18,002 bases of DNA from Candidatus Latescibacterota bacterium. GTDB lineage: Bacteria; Latescibacterota; UBA2968; GCA-2709665. Below are positions 1 to 7,751 of the stretch, in pieces. The notes below the pieces were generated by a model that saw only the letters and a program-made list of their open reading frames with translations, made no database searches and had not been told where the DNA came from. A program made the position numbers and the translations under genes. Each line of letters opens with the position of its first letter. The first letter of the stretch is position 1. The stretch spans positions 1 through 18,002 of the forward strand of contig JASLMQ010000064.1 in the NCBI GenBank assembly GCA_030746455.1, written 5' to 3'.

Positions 1-104
1 CGGTTGTGTGCGCGTACGACCCGAGGGAAGCCGAAGTGCACATCCACGTCGTCGGTCAGCAGGCGGGGGACATCGAGCTCGAGTCTGGCTGCGTATTCCG
101 TCAC
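1..104 (-). CDS. Unrecognised gene, N-terminal part only (cut by left edge)
   Basis: An open frame starts at a GTG (102-104) and runs off the left edge for 34 codons without a stop. An AGGAGG ribosome site sits eight bases before the GTG, which is the main reason to believe the gene. The visible protein begins MTEYAARLELDVPRL and is soluble-looking and mildly acidic, with no signal peptide or membrane segment. It lies 26 bases downstream of the Gmad2 lipoprotein stop, so it may be the next gene of the same transcript. I do not recognise the family from this short piece and assign no function. Confidence 0.5.
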   Translation of the reverse strand, partial: MTEYAARLELDVPRLLTDDVDVHFGFPRVVRAHN

Positions 105-130
105 CTGTCGGGCCTCCTGTGCGCAATTCT

Positions 131-1006
131 CTATCTGAAACGGATCGGTATCTCAATGGCGTTGTCGAGCTCGCGCCGGTTTGACGGGTTGTCCTTGATC
201 AGGCGCAGGATCCCGTTGATTCCCGCCTCGGGCGAGCGGAACTCGAGGGTTCCCTCGAACGGTACGAAATCGCGGGTCATCCACGCGCCGCGTGCTGTTG
301 CGTAGCTTCTGGCGAGCACATTCCCCTGCGCGTCGAGGAGCAGAAGTGGGAAGTCGCCCTCGAAGAACCACGTGCCCCGGGCGCGGCCGGAGACCCGCAG
401 CGGCGAGGCGATCACCGATCCGGGCGAGGGGGACTCGACCACGATGTGGGGACCACTCTCACCGCTTGGATCGACTGCGCTCAAGCGGCCACCGTCGACG
501 ACCAGGATCTTCGTCCTTCCGACGGTGGGATCGGCCGACATGGATTCATCGGGCTGCCGGCCGAGGTAGTCCGCGATGGCCAGGCCGCTCAGGACGGTGA
601 TACGGTGTGGCAAGATCCGATCGCCAAGGAGGACCGCGTTCGTTCCCACGTACCCACCGTCGGACTTGATTGCGGCCGCCAGATAGGCGAAGGTACCGCT
701 TCCACCTGGATCGTGGATAAGTAAGAGGACCGCATCCCCATCGCCGTCGCCGTCGAGGTCACCGTGGGCCGGTTCACCGAAAACGTCCGTCTGGATGCGT
801 GTAGCGGAGCCGGGGGCCGCGGGCGATTCGGCGTGGCCGCCCACGAGGGACACCGCATGGCCTTCGATGAGGTAGGTTGCCTCCAGCGGGGTTGTCGCCG
901 GCCTCGAGGCAGATCTCCGATCAACGCCCTCTGTGTCAGGTGTGGGGCCTTCGCACCCCAAACCTGCGATTGCAGCAACGAGCAGTGACAGGCAAACGCG
1001 TTTCAT
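131..1006 (-). CDS. Gmad2-domain lipoprotein
   Basis: The 291-residue protein is predicted to be exported. It starts MKRVCLSLLVAAIAGLGC, a basic start plus hydrophobic core ending at Cys18. The lipobox (GLGC) is imperfect, so lipidation is likely but not certain. The middle holds a calcium-loop-like GDLDGDGDGDAV followed by a stretch on a gas-vesicle-free, soluble fold. Residues about 185-291 match the Gmad2 immunoglobulin-like domain: SPSPGS near its start, GTWFFEGDFP, a central WMTRDFVPF and a KDNPS near the end. Gmad2 was named from spore germination proteins but is widespread in surface lipoproteins of non-sporeformers. The ATG is preceded by AAGGAG, which overlaps the stop region of the upstream propeller gene 13 bases away, so the two are probably co-transcribed. 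The ligand is unknown. Confidence 0.8.
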   Translation of the reverse strand: MKRVCLSLLVAAIAGLGCEGPTPDTEGVDRRSASRPATTPLEATYLIEGHAVSLVGGHAESPAAPGSATRIQTDVFGEPAHGDLDGDGDGDAVLLLIHDPGGSGTFAYLAAAIKSDGGYVGTNAVLLGDRILPHRITVLSGLAIADYLGRQPDESMSADPTVGRTKILVVDGGRLSAVDPSGESGPHIVVESPSPGSVIASPLRVSGRARGTWFFEGDFPLLLLDAQGNVLARSYATARGAWMTRDFVPFEGTLEFRSPEAGINGILRLIKDNPSNRRELDNAIEIPIRFR

Positions 1007-1019
1007 CGTCGCTACTCCT

Positions 1020-2435
1020 TCAGCCGATCGAGTAGCTGAACAGGCTGGCGTCCCTAAACCGGAACCGAAGCCGAAATGGACGATCCTCCGGCAACCTGTT
1101 CCTGTCTCTCCATAGGATCGTGTGTCGCACGTGATCGATCCGCATCGGTTCGCAGTCGGCGAAGCCGTACCCAGTCAGGGGAGCACCTGACGGATCCGAA
1201 ATCTCAACCTTAAGCTCGCCGCGACCTGCATCTGCGTTGACCTGCAGGTTGCCTCCTGACGTCTGGAGATCCGTGGTTTCGACGGTGCCGCCATCTGGAC
1301 CCGCGTTGAGCGAGACCCAACCGTCGAGGCGCCAGGACGCGCGGCCGATGGTTACCCTCTTCCTAGGCACATACCCGCCGTGGGTGGTGGTGATGGCCGT
1401 GTAGTAGATCCAGACTTCGTCACCAACCGCCACTGGCTGGTTCGCGACGCCGAGGATGCATCCGGCATCGTAGTCATAGGGCCCGCTGGGGATTACGGGG
1501 GAACGATCATCGCATCGCGACCAGGTACGGCCGTCGCGACTGTGAACCAGCTGGACATCGATGGGACCATCGTGCGGGCTTTGCTCGGGTCCCTTCTCTG
1601 GGGGAGGACCGGAATAGCGGAAGTGGGTGACCAGGCCAACCCACTGACCTGCGCAGGGGAACGCGGACATGTTGTAGAACTGGGAGAGGCACCCTCCCTC
1701 GCTGAGGGTCTGCTCGTCGTCCTCCGCGTCCGGGGCCATCACAAGCCTGGGCTCCGACCAGTCCTGCAGGTTTCCGCTCGTTGACAGATAGACCAGACGG
1801 CGATCCTGTCCACGGTGGCGGGTGTACCGCTTGTGGAAGGCAAGATACTCGCCGGAAGCGGGATCCCGTGCGAGCGTGCACGTGTCGCCCCCGGTGAGAA
1901 CGGGGTTGTACGTGTGGGGATGCCAGCTCAGACCGTCGCTCGAGTGGGCGACGCAGTAACCCCGGCCTCCGGGGCCCTCGCCGACCCCAAGCATCTTGTA
2001 GCGCTTGCTGCCATCGGGTTCGTCGGGGTCCAGAATCAGGCTGGGGCTGTGGAGGCGTATGGGGAGGCTGTTGTTGCACCGGCTGCCCTCGTCGTCCACC
2101 AGGTCGAGATTGGGTCGGTGCCAGTGGATGCCGTCTTCGGAGGTGGCGTAGAGCACGCGGTCCCGGAACCGCATGTACCACATCCGATACCCGGTTTCCT
2201 CATCGGCCGGCAGGACCGTGCCGTAGATGTAGACGCGCTCATCGACGTTCGGTCCCTCCCACGGCTCTCGCCCCTGGACCACCGGCTCCGGAAGCTTCAT
2301 ACACGGGTGGGTCTCGCGGACGACGCCCGACTTCCGGGCGATCATCGCGTTGTCAACGAAGAGCTGTCGTGTCGGTGTGGGCTGGATGTCCGGAACGTCC
2401 ATCGTGAGGAGAACCATAGGACCGGCTGAGGGCAT
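1020..2435 (-). CDS. GH32/GH43-like five-bladed beta-propeller protein
   Basis: A protein of up to 471 residues resembling the beta-fructosidase (GH32/43/68) propeller superfamily. Blade-type repeats are visible: YATSEDGIHWHRP (about 96-108), AHSSDGLSWHP (163-173), LSTSGNLQDWSEPR (217-230) and VHSRDGRTWSRC (297-308). The C-terminal 90 residues form a beta-rich tail (GGNLQVNADAG, then FRLRFRFRDASLFSYS) that I know from secreted glycosidase-like proteins of environmental bacteria. I see no classical signal peptide, so cellular location is unclear. Catalytic acids cannot be assigned by eye, and hydrolase activity is inference. The start is uncertain: ATGs at 2435, 2417 and 2402 are all in frame and none has a strong ribosome site. 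MDVPDIQPTPTRQLFVDNAMIA at 2402 carries the family-like beginning. It lies immediately upstream of the Gmad2 lipoprotein gene. Confidence 0.75.
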   Translation of the reverse strand: MPSAGPMVLLTMDVPDIQPTPTRQLFVDNAMIARKSGVVRETHPCMKLPEPVVQGREPWEGPNVDERVYIYGTVLPADEETGYRMWYMRFRDRVLYATSEDGIHWHRPNLDLVDDEGSRCNNSLPIRLHSPSLILDPDEPDGSKRYKMLGVGEGPGGRGYCVAHSSDGLSWHPHTYNPVLTGGDTCTLARDPASGEYLAFHKRYTRHRGQDRRLVYLSTSGNLQDWSEPRLVMAPDAEDDEQTLSEGGCLSQFYNMSAFPCAGQWVGLVTHFRYSGPPPEKGPEQSPHDGPIDVQLVHSRDGRTWSRCDDRSPVIPSGPYDYDAGCILGVANQPVAVGDEVWIYYTAITTTHGGYVPRKRVTIGRASWRLDGWVSLNAGPDGGTVETTDLQTSGGNLQVNADAGRGELKVEISDPSGAPLTGYGFADCEPMRIDHVRHTILWRDRNRLPEDRPFRLRFRFRDASLFSYSIG

Positions 2436-2463
2436 GGCGGGCGCGCATCTGGATCCGTGCGAT

Positions 2464-2469
2464 CTTATA
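2464..2469 (-). promoter_or_regulatory. Possible -10 element upstream of the propeller gene
   Basis: The minus strand reads TATAAG, five of six bases of the sigma-70 -10 consensus, about 30-60 bases before the candidate starts of the propeller gene. No good -35 hexamer lies at the right distance, so the call is weak. The 76-base gap to the GGT-like gene would otherwise allow read-through. Confidence 0.25.
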
Positions 2470-2511
2470 TCGCATGGATTCTTGGCCCCCAGTAGGTGTT
2501 GGGTCGACGCC

Positions 2512-4137
2512 CTAGGACAGACCTGCGGCGTGGCGGCGTGCGGCGGGGTCGCCAGCGGCGCTGAGGATTCCGCTGTCGCGATCGATGTGGAGCATCACAG
2601 GGGTGGCGATGTTGCCCGATTTGGCCTCGATCGTGTGCCCACGCCCGGCAAGCTCATCCCGAACGTCCTGACTCACGGTATCGTTGATGGTGAGCGACCC
2701 GGCCTGCTTGAAGGTCTCTTCGCGGTTGGGATTGGGGTCGAAGGAGTCCTGGTGGTGCGCGGTGGAGAACCGGGGTGCGGTGACGGCCTCCTCGGGCGGT
2801 ATCCCGAATTCGACGTAGTCGAGCAGCAGGTTGAGGGTGGCCTGATCCTGGAGGTCGCCGCCGGCGACGCTGATGGCCAGGATAGGCAGGCCCTCCTTCA
2901 GGACCAGGGTGGGCGTGAGGGTGATGCGCGGGCGCTTGCCGGGCATGATGCGGTTGGGATGTCCCGGGGTGGTGTTGAGGCTGCGCAGGCGATTGCCGTA
3001 GGTAACGCCTGCCTGACCTCCGTCGACGGTGGGGCGGTGGACGTTGGCGCTGGGCGTGGCGGCGACGACATTGCCCCAGCGGTCGGCAATGACGCACGTG
3101 GTGGTGCCGCCGACCCACGGCTCGAACGGGCCGCCGTCCTTCAGGGCCTTCATGTTGTAGGGATCGCCGGGACGGACTTCCAGGGCTGCCTGCTGCATGT
3201 CGATGAGGGGCCTTCGGAGCTCGGTGTAGGGATCGGACAGCAACAGCGGCAGCGGAACGCCCGAGAAGCACGGGTCGGCGTAGTAGGTGTCGCGATCGGC
3301 CATGGCCAGCTTGAGCGACTCCACGGCGACGTGGACGTAGTCGGCCGACAGATGACCCATGTCCTTGAGGTCGAACCCCTCCAACAGCCGCAGGGCCTGA
3401 AGCAGGTAGGGCCCCTGGGTCCATGGACCGCACTTGCAGACGGTGTATCCCCGGTAGTTGATCGTGGCCGGGTCCTCGATCGTGGTGAAGTGGGTGGCCA
3501 GGTCGACCCGGCGAAGGAAGCCGCCCTTCTCGATGTAGAAGGCCTCGAGCTCCTCGGCGATGTCGTTGCGGTGCTTGTTGCGCCCGTAGAAGCGGTCGGT
3601 CGCGGCCTGCAGCTTCTCTTCACGGCACCCATCGGTGGTCCGTTCCTCCTCGACCATCCTCCGGAGCGTGACGGCCAGCCTGGGGTGCCAATCCTCGCCC
3701 CCGGCGTCTAACAGATCCAACGTCGGGGCGATGATCTCTTCGAATGCTTTGGTGCCGTAGCGGATGAGGGTGGTGACGCAGAGGTCCACGACGGAGGGCA
3801 CGGGGGCCATTTTCATGTCGCCGTCGCCAGGGATCCCGTTCTTCACATACCAGCCGATCGCTTCCGGCGAGAGAGGGGCTCTGCCCTGGCCGCTGAGGGC
3901 CTTCACCTCGTGCGTCTTCGCGTCGAAGATCAGCAAAGGCACCTCGCCTCCGATGGAACAGGCGAAGTGGTCGGTGACGTTGAGCGCGAAGATCGTGGCG
4001 GCGGCCGCGTCGGCCGCGTTGCCCCCCTGCTCGAGGATTTTGATCCCCGCAGCAACCGCCTCGGCGCCTCCGGCCGCCACGGCGCCCGTCTTGCTCTCCG
4101 CCTTCCAGCCTATGTCCTGAGCCTGTGCGTCTGCCAT
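2512..4137 (-). CDS. Gamma-glutamyltransferase-like Ntn-hydrolase
   Basis: A 541-residue member of the gamma-glutamyltransferase superfamily, enzymes that self-cleave at a threonine and transfer or hydrolyse gamma-glutamyl or related acyl groups. The N-terminal half has the family helix EQGGNAADAAAA (36-47). The self-cleavage site is read as GGTTTCVIADRWGNVVAAT, with Thr345 aligned to the catalytic Thr of E. coli Ggt. AGGD further on stands where Ggt has PGGS. The double-serine LSSMSP substrate loop of Ggt is replaced by RITLTPT, so substrate preference may differ from glutathione. There is no signal peptide, unlike periplasmic Ggt. I chose ATG 4137 because AAAGGAAGAG precedes it; a longer TTG start at 4197 lacks a ribosome site. 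It has its own promoter about 100 bases upstream. The family is sure, the exact substrate is not. Confidence 0.85.
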   Translation of the reverse strand: MADAQAQDIGWKAESKTGAVAAGGAEAVAAGIKILEQGGNAADAAAATIFALNVTDHFACSIGGEVPLLIFDAKTHEVKALSGQGRAPLSPEAIGWYVKNGIPGDGDMKMAPVPSVVDLCVTTLIRYGTKAFEEIIAPTLDLLDAGGEDWHPRLAVTLRRMVEEERTTDGCREEKLQAATDRFYGRNKHRNDIAEELEAFYIEKGGFLRRVDLATHFTTIEDPATINYRGYTVCKCGPWTQGPYLLQALRLLEGFDLKDMGHLSADYVHVAVESLKLAMADRDTYYADPCFSGVPLPLLLSDPYTELRRPLIDMQQAALEVRPGDPYNMKALKDGGPFEPWVGGTTTCVIADRWGNVVAATPSANVHRPTVDGGQAGVTYGNRLRSLNTTPGHPNRIMPGKRPRITLTPTLVLKEGLPILAISVAGGDLQDQATLNLLLDYVEFGIPPEEAVTAPRFSTAHHQDSFDPNPNREETFKQAGSLTINDTVSQDVRDELAGRGHTIEAKSGNIATPVMLHIDRDSGILSAAGDPAARRHAAGLS

Positions 4138-4241
4138 CGGTCTCTTCCTTTCCTGATCCAAACGCGTCGTGACGCTACGAAATGGGTGACAGATCAACTT
4201 GAGCCAAGGGCCACATGGTACCCGCCGTTCTGCGACGCCGC

Positions 4242-4270
4242 AATGTAAAGTCGCACTGGTGGACCGTCAA
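4242..4270 (-). promoter_or_regulatory. Sigma-70-type promoter of the GGT-like gene
   Basis: The minus strand shows TTGACG (4265-4270), a 17-base spacer and TACATT (4242-4247), five of six and four of six matches to the consensus hexamers. Transcription would start near 4235 and leave a leader of roughly 100 bases. The leader contains a GCGTC/GACGC inverted repeat with a two-base centre at 4164-4175, which could be an operator, but that is speculative. Confidence 0.55.
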
Positions 4271-4289
4271 GGGAATCGGGTGCCGAGCG

Positions 4290-4315
4290 GGTTCAGACTC
4301 GCAGAAGAGTGAACC
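4290..4315 (-). terminator. Stem-loop at the end of the Sir2 operon
   Basis: GGTTCA (4290-4295) pairs with TGAACC (4310-4315), and an inner pair (GAG with CTC) can extend the structure. The hairpin begins on the last base of the Sir2 stop codon and precedes the promoter of the next gene, the place for a terminator. No T-tract follows, so it would not be a classical intrinsic terminator; it may protect the 3' end. Confidence 0.4.
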
Positions 4316-5076
4316 TATGCCAGTGCCTCGTCCACGGCGGAGGGGAAGATCTCGGTGACGTCGCCCTCCAGGCGAAGGGTGACGGAGGGATTGGCGTCTT
4401 GTTCGGTTACCCCTCGGTTGATGACGACATAGGGGGCGCCACGTTGCGCCGCGAGCAAGGGCACGTTGGCCGCGGGGTAGACGGAGAGGGTGGAGCCGAG
4501 GGCGATCGCGAGGTCGGCGGAGGCAGCCATGTCCGCCGCGCACTGCAGGTCCTCTTCGCGGAGATTCTGGCCGAAGCTGATGGTTGCGGACTTGAGGTAG
4601 CCGCCGCAATCGCACGTCGGACACCGTTCGGAGGCCCTGAAGGATGCGAAGTGATCTTCGGGGTCACTCCTCTCGCCGCAGCTCAGGCATTCGACCTGGG
4701 CGTTGGTGCCGTGGAGTTCCACCAGCCGGTCGACGGAGGTCCCTGCCTTCGCGTGCAAGCCGTCGATGTTCTGGGTGACGATGCCCTCGATCTTGCCCGC
4801 CTGTTCGAGCCTTGCCGTGGCCTCGTGCACGGCGTTGGGCCGGGCGTCGCGGAAGACCGCCCACGCCTCGAGCTTCTCGCGCCAGTACTCCGCCCGGGCC
4901 TCCTCGGAGGCGAGGAAGTCCTGGAAGTAGATGGGCTGTCGGGTCTTCCAGACGCCCTGCGGCCCCCGGAAGTCGGGGATGCCGCTGGCGGTGGAGACGC
5001 CCGCGCCGGTGAAGACGAGGGTCCGGTGGGCGTCTCTGATGAGGTCGATAAGCCTGGAGTCGGCTGTAGGGCTCAA
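4315..5076 (-). CDS. Sir2-family NAD-dependent protein deacylase
   Basis: A 253-residue sirtuin that uses NAD to remove acyl groups from protein lysines, acting in the cytoplasm. All core motifs are present: GAGVSTASGIPDFRG (24-38) and TQNIDGLH (101-108) for NAD, the catalytic His122 in ELHG, GSTLSVYP (194-201) and VINRG (218-222). The zinc module has Cys130 and Cys133 followed by CPTCDCGG, with Cys152, 155 and 157, so the second pair is CX2C or CX4C. The usual RPxVVxFGE segment reads LKSATISFGQ. The start is TTG (5074-5076), overlapping the Smr gene stop as TTGA. CAGGAG lies eight bases before it, which supports this unusual start. It is the last gene of an operon with a Smr-domain and a creatininase-like gene. 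The natural target is unknown. Confidence 0.92.
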   Translation of the reverse strand: MSPTADSRLIDLIRDAHRTLVFTGAGVSTASGIPDFRGPQGVWKTRQPIYFQDFLASEEARAEYWREKLEAWAVFRDARPNAVHEATARLEQAGKIEGIVTQNIDGLHAKAGTSVDRLVELHGTNAQVECLSCGERSDPEDHFASFRASERCPTCDCGGYLKSATISFGQNLREEDLQCAADMAASADLAIALGSTLSVYPAANVPLLAAQRGAPYVVINRGVTEQDANPSVTLRLEGDVTEIFPSAVDEALA

Positions 5077-5369
5077 TGGGAATTCTCCTGATCCCTGGGA
5101 GACAGCTCAACCAGGGTGGCGCCCCAGCTGCCGGCATCGTGGCCGGCCAGGTGGAAATCGACGACCTCGGGGAGGCGGCGAAGGATCGCGTGGACGGTCT
5201 CCCGAAGGGCACCGGTGCCCTTGCCATGGATGATGCGTACGTCCAGGATCCCCCGCTCGCGACAGGCCTCGAGGTAGTCGGGAACCAGTTCTTTCACATC
5301 CCGCGGATGGAAGGTATGGAGATCCAGGGTACCGTCGATCGGGAACTCGACGGGCTCGTCTTCGGTCAT
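5073..5369 (-). CDS. Small Smr-domain protein
   Basis: A 98-residue protein that is essentially one Smr domain, the fold of the C-terminal part of MutS2 and of stand-alone endonuclease-like SmrA proteins. LDLHTF (15-20) is the conserved LDLHG-type motif with T and F in place of G and a variable residue, and HGKGTGALR (48-56) matches HGxGxGxLR. In MutS2 and SmrA this domain nicks DNA, and in other relatives it binds or cuts RNA. The LDLH motif is kept here, so nuclease activity is possible. It overlaps the upstream creatininase-like stop by ATGA and the downstream Sir2 start by TTGA, so all three are probably translated in a coupled way. No other domain or signal is visible. Confidence 0.88.
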   Translation of the reverse strand: MTEDEPVEFPIDGTLDLHTFHPRDVKELVPDYLEACRERGILDVRIIHGKGTGALRETVHAILRRLPEVVDFHLAGHDAGSWGATLVELSPRDQENSH

Positions 5370-6118
5370 TTCTTCTTCATCTGTTCGAGCATCTCATAGG
5401 AGAATAGGCTGGGCTGCATGTCGCGATTCTCGCCATCCAGCATGCCCTGCACGAATTCGGCCGTCTTGCTGATCGCGGCCTCGATCAGGATCTTCCCTTG
5501 CTCTGCCGTGGCCTGAATGGGCGTCGTCTCGTTCTGCTCCTGCCACGCATCGTGGCGGACGAACTCGGGGAAGACGGCCAGGGCCATCGCGGTCTCATAT
5601 TCGCCGGCGTGACCGGGAACGCGGGTCTCGCAGTGTTGCTCGGCGATCTCGCGGCTGAGGTTCCAGTAGGAGTGGAACTGGACGTTGACCTCGGGATCTG
5701 CCGACTGGAAGAAGAGCTGCCACTGGCGCAGGATCCCGTAGACGGGTCCCTCGTTCCCACCGTGTCCGTTGAGGATGAGAACGTTCCTGATGCCGTGCCG
5801 CACAAGGCTCTCCACCGCGTCGAAGAGCAGGGTCAGCCACGATCCGGGCTTGGCGGTGACTGTTCCCTTGTGCTTCATGTGGTGCTCGGAGATCCCCACG
5901 GCCATGGGGACGTTGACGATCGCCTGGGGATAGAGCCGCAGTGCCGCCTCGCGGGCGACGTGGGTGGCGGCGGCGATGTCGAACTCCATCGCGAGGTGCT
6001 CCAGGTGCTGCTCGTTGCTGCCGGTGGGCACGATGGCCGCGCGGAACTTGCCGGCGGCGAAGGCCTCCCGGGCCTCGCGTCGGGTGAGGCTGGAGAGCAT
6101 GACTTCCGGTTGGGACAC
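5366..6118 (-). CDS. Creatininase-family amidohydrolase
   Basis: A 250-residue member of the creatininase superfamily, metal-dependent amidohydrolases that include creatininase, MftE-type peptidases and riboflavin or F420 pathway enzymes. Expected metal ligands are visible in PTGSNEQHLEHLAMEFD (Glu36, His38, Asp47), NGHGGN (His119) and GHAGEYET (His170, Glu173). Usual length is 230-260 residues, so the gene is complete. The start is GTG (6116-6118), with AAAGGAG seven bases before it. The context, a Smr protein and a sirtuin joined by overlaps, does not point to creatinine breakdown. The substrate is therefore unknown, and creatininase should be read as a family name only. No signal peptide is seen. 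Confidence 0.9.
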   Translation of the reverse strand: MSQPEVMLSSLTRREAREAFAAGKFRAAIVPTGSNEQHLEHLAMEFDIAAATHVAREAALRLYPQAIVNVPMAVGISEHHMKHKGTVTAKPGSWLTLLFDAVESLVRHGIRNVLILNGHGGNEGPVYGILRQWQLFFQSADPEVNVQFHSYWNLSREIAEQHCETRVPGHAGEYETAMALAVFPEFVRHDAWQEQNETTPIQATAEQGKILIEAAISKTAEFVQGMLDGENRDMQPSLFSYEMLEQMKKK

Positions 6119-6445
6119 GAATGGACTCCTTTGAGAAGGACTGATATTGCGTACCAGGATTCGGAATACGGCCCTGTGGTAGTCCCAAGCGAAGGAGCTA
6201 CAGAACCCCAGAGGGCTTCGAGTGTACCATGGAGCCCCTATCCTCGACGGACAGAGGCATAGCGGGTTAGAGTCTCAGAGGAGCGAAGCAAGGTCGTAGA
6301 ACCCAACCCCAACCTACCCCCCGGCCCCCTCCACCCCACATGTCGCTGCGCACGCTCGCGACCCCCGCCCTCCAAAGGGAAGGGGGAGGAAGAGCACCAT
6401 ATCCCTTTGACTAATGTAAGAACCGATCACCAGGACGGTAGCAGT
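6119..6445. other. Gene-free spacer between creatininase operon and DUF5069 gene
   Basis: No open frame here looks like a real gene. The right-hand 250 bases hold a C-rich block (see the repeat entry) and an A/T-richer tail at about 6400-6440. The section directly upstream of the creatininase start should carry the operon promoter, but I find no convincing hexamer pair. Confidence 0.6.
6302..6391. repeat. C/G-tract intergenic element with G-quadruplex motif
   Basis: C-tracts at 6302-6304, 6307-6310, 6317-6322, 6325-6329 and 6334-6337 are followed by a short GC-rich spacer and a G-rich block at 6376-6391. On the minus strand this gives five runs of three to six G with loops of two to six bases, a quadruplex-capable layout. 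The flanks pair only imperfectly. It resembles low-complexity elements dispersed between genes in some environmental genomes, but its copy number cannot be seen here. Confidence 0.45.
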
Positions 6446-7735
6446 TTAGACACCGGCCTTTCGGCGGGCGATGGAGACCCGGTCATCTAGCTGAACCACG
6501 GCGAACCACGTGTTGATGTCGGTGCGGGACGGGTCGACGCTCATTGCTCGTTCACGGATCAGGTCCTCGTGCATTCCCGCGCCCAGGCGCTCAGCCATAT
6601 CGTTGAAGGCGGAGATCTCGGCCTCGGTCTTCTTGCCCTTCGACTCGAGCCAAGCGAGGACCTCGTCGTCTGTCGCGCACTTCTTCAGGGCCTCGGCGAA
6701 GTCATTGACGGAGATCCCGAGGAACTCGAGGCACTTTCGGTCCAACCCGGAATCGTCTCCGTACCAGTAGTCGCCCAGCGTGCCTCCCAGAAAGGCGCGG
6801 CCCTTGTCGATCATCCGCGCGAGCTCGCAGATCCCGCCGGCGCTGCGGTCGTACGGGCTGCGTGGTGCGTGGCGGGTCAGGTCCACGGTACCGAATGTGG
6901 CCTCGTCATCCACGTCGAGGAGATCAAACCAGGTGGTCACGTCGGTTCGATCCGGGGCCGCGTTTGCGAGGGCTTCGCGGAAGAAGGTCTGCTGCTCTTC
7001 GGACTCGGGTCCTCCGGCGGCGCTCCGGGCGTTGAATGCCAGCATCTCCTCGGTTGTGCGTGAGGTGTTCTCGAGGATCCAGGCGCCGAGCTCCAGGTCG
7101 TTCGGATTTGCGCAGGCGGCCTCCTGATAGCCCTCCGCGGCGATACCAAGGAACTCGAGGATGACTTGATCGATTGGGCAGTTGTATTTGTACTCGCCCG
7201 GGGTGCCCGCCCTGTCGGCACGGCCCTTGTCGGCCATACGCGCGCAACCGAACACACCGGCAACGTCCCTGCAGAACGGGGAGCGCGGGGCCCTGACCGT
7301 GAGGTCGACGGGCCAGAACCCGGCCCAGTCGTCGAGCTCTATCGATTGGAAGACGGTCTTGATGTCGGTCCGCCCGGGCGCATACTTCTCCAGGCGGTCC
7401 CGGAGGCGCTTCTTGCCCGCCTCGTCGTCGGGCTCGCGGCCGATATGGTGGCTGTTGAAGGCGTCGATCTCGTCATCGGTCCTGTCGGACACCTGGCGCA
7501 CCCACCGTCCCACCTCCTCGTCATCGTATCGGTCCGCGGCATCAGCGAAGTCGTCGGGCGAGATCCCGAGGAAATCGAGGAGGATCATGTCGAGGCCCGA
7601 GTCTGCTCCGTAAATGAACTCCCCGATGGTCTCGTCGTTGTGAGCTCGCGCCTTGTCGGTCATCCGCGCCAGGTTAACGATTCCGGCAACGCAGGTGTTG
7701 GATGGCCGGCGCGGCGGTTGCCTGGTCAGGTCCAT
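6446..7735 (-). CDS. Three tandem DUF5069 domains in one protein
   Basis: The 429-residue protein is three successive copies of a roughly 143-residue unit, at 2-143, 144-284 and 285-429. Each opens with DLT followed by PR (DLTRQPPRRP, DLTVRAPRSP, DLTRHAPRSP). Each continues with ARMxDKxRA, then GEF/GEY/GDY and a FLGI segment (LDFLGIS, LEFLGIA, LEFLGIS). Each ends with an RTD plus W/F motif (GRTDIKTVF, DRTDVTTWF, SRTDINTWF). This is the DUF5069 pattern, a family of unknown function normally present as a single domain of about 150 residues. The copies are strongly diverged, so the duplication is old and not an assembly artefact. There is no signal peptide or membrane segment, and overall charge is acidic. 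ATG 7735 follows AAAGGA at a normal distance. The gene stands alone. Confidence 0.85.
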   Translation of the reverse strand: MDLTRQPPRRPSNTCVAGIVNLARMTDKARAHNDETIGEFIYGADSGLDMILLDFLGISPDDFADAADRYDDEEVGRWVRQVSDRTDDEIDAFNSHHIGREPDDEAGKKRLRDRLEKYAPGRTDIKTVFQSIELDDWAGFWPVDLTVRAPRSPFCRDVAGVFGCARMADKGRADRAGTPGEYKYNCPIDQVILEFLGIAAEGYQEAACANPNDLELGAWILENTSRTTEEMLAFNARSAAGGPESEEQQTFFREALANAAPDRTDVTTWFDLLDVDDEATFGTVDLTRHAPRSPYDRSAGGICELARMIDKGRAFLGGTLGDYWYGDDSGLDRKCLEFLGISVNDFAEALKKCATDDEVLAWLESKGKKTEAEISAFNDMAERLGAGMHEDLIRERAMSVDPSRTDINTWFAVVQLDDRVSIARRKAGV

Positions 7736-7751
7736 TTGGCGTGTCCTTTCG

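Noticed and set aside
2350..3711. 453-codon open frame on the plus strand inside the GGT-like gene
   Set aside because: It is antisense to a clear enzyme, is glycine/valine-rich without family motifs, and its length follows from the high GC content.
6119..6445. CRISPR-like or tandem repeat array in the C-rich spacer
   Set aside because: No equal-length repeats with unique spacers; only homopolymer-like tracts.
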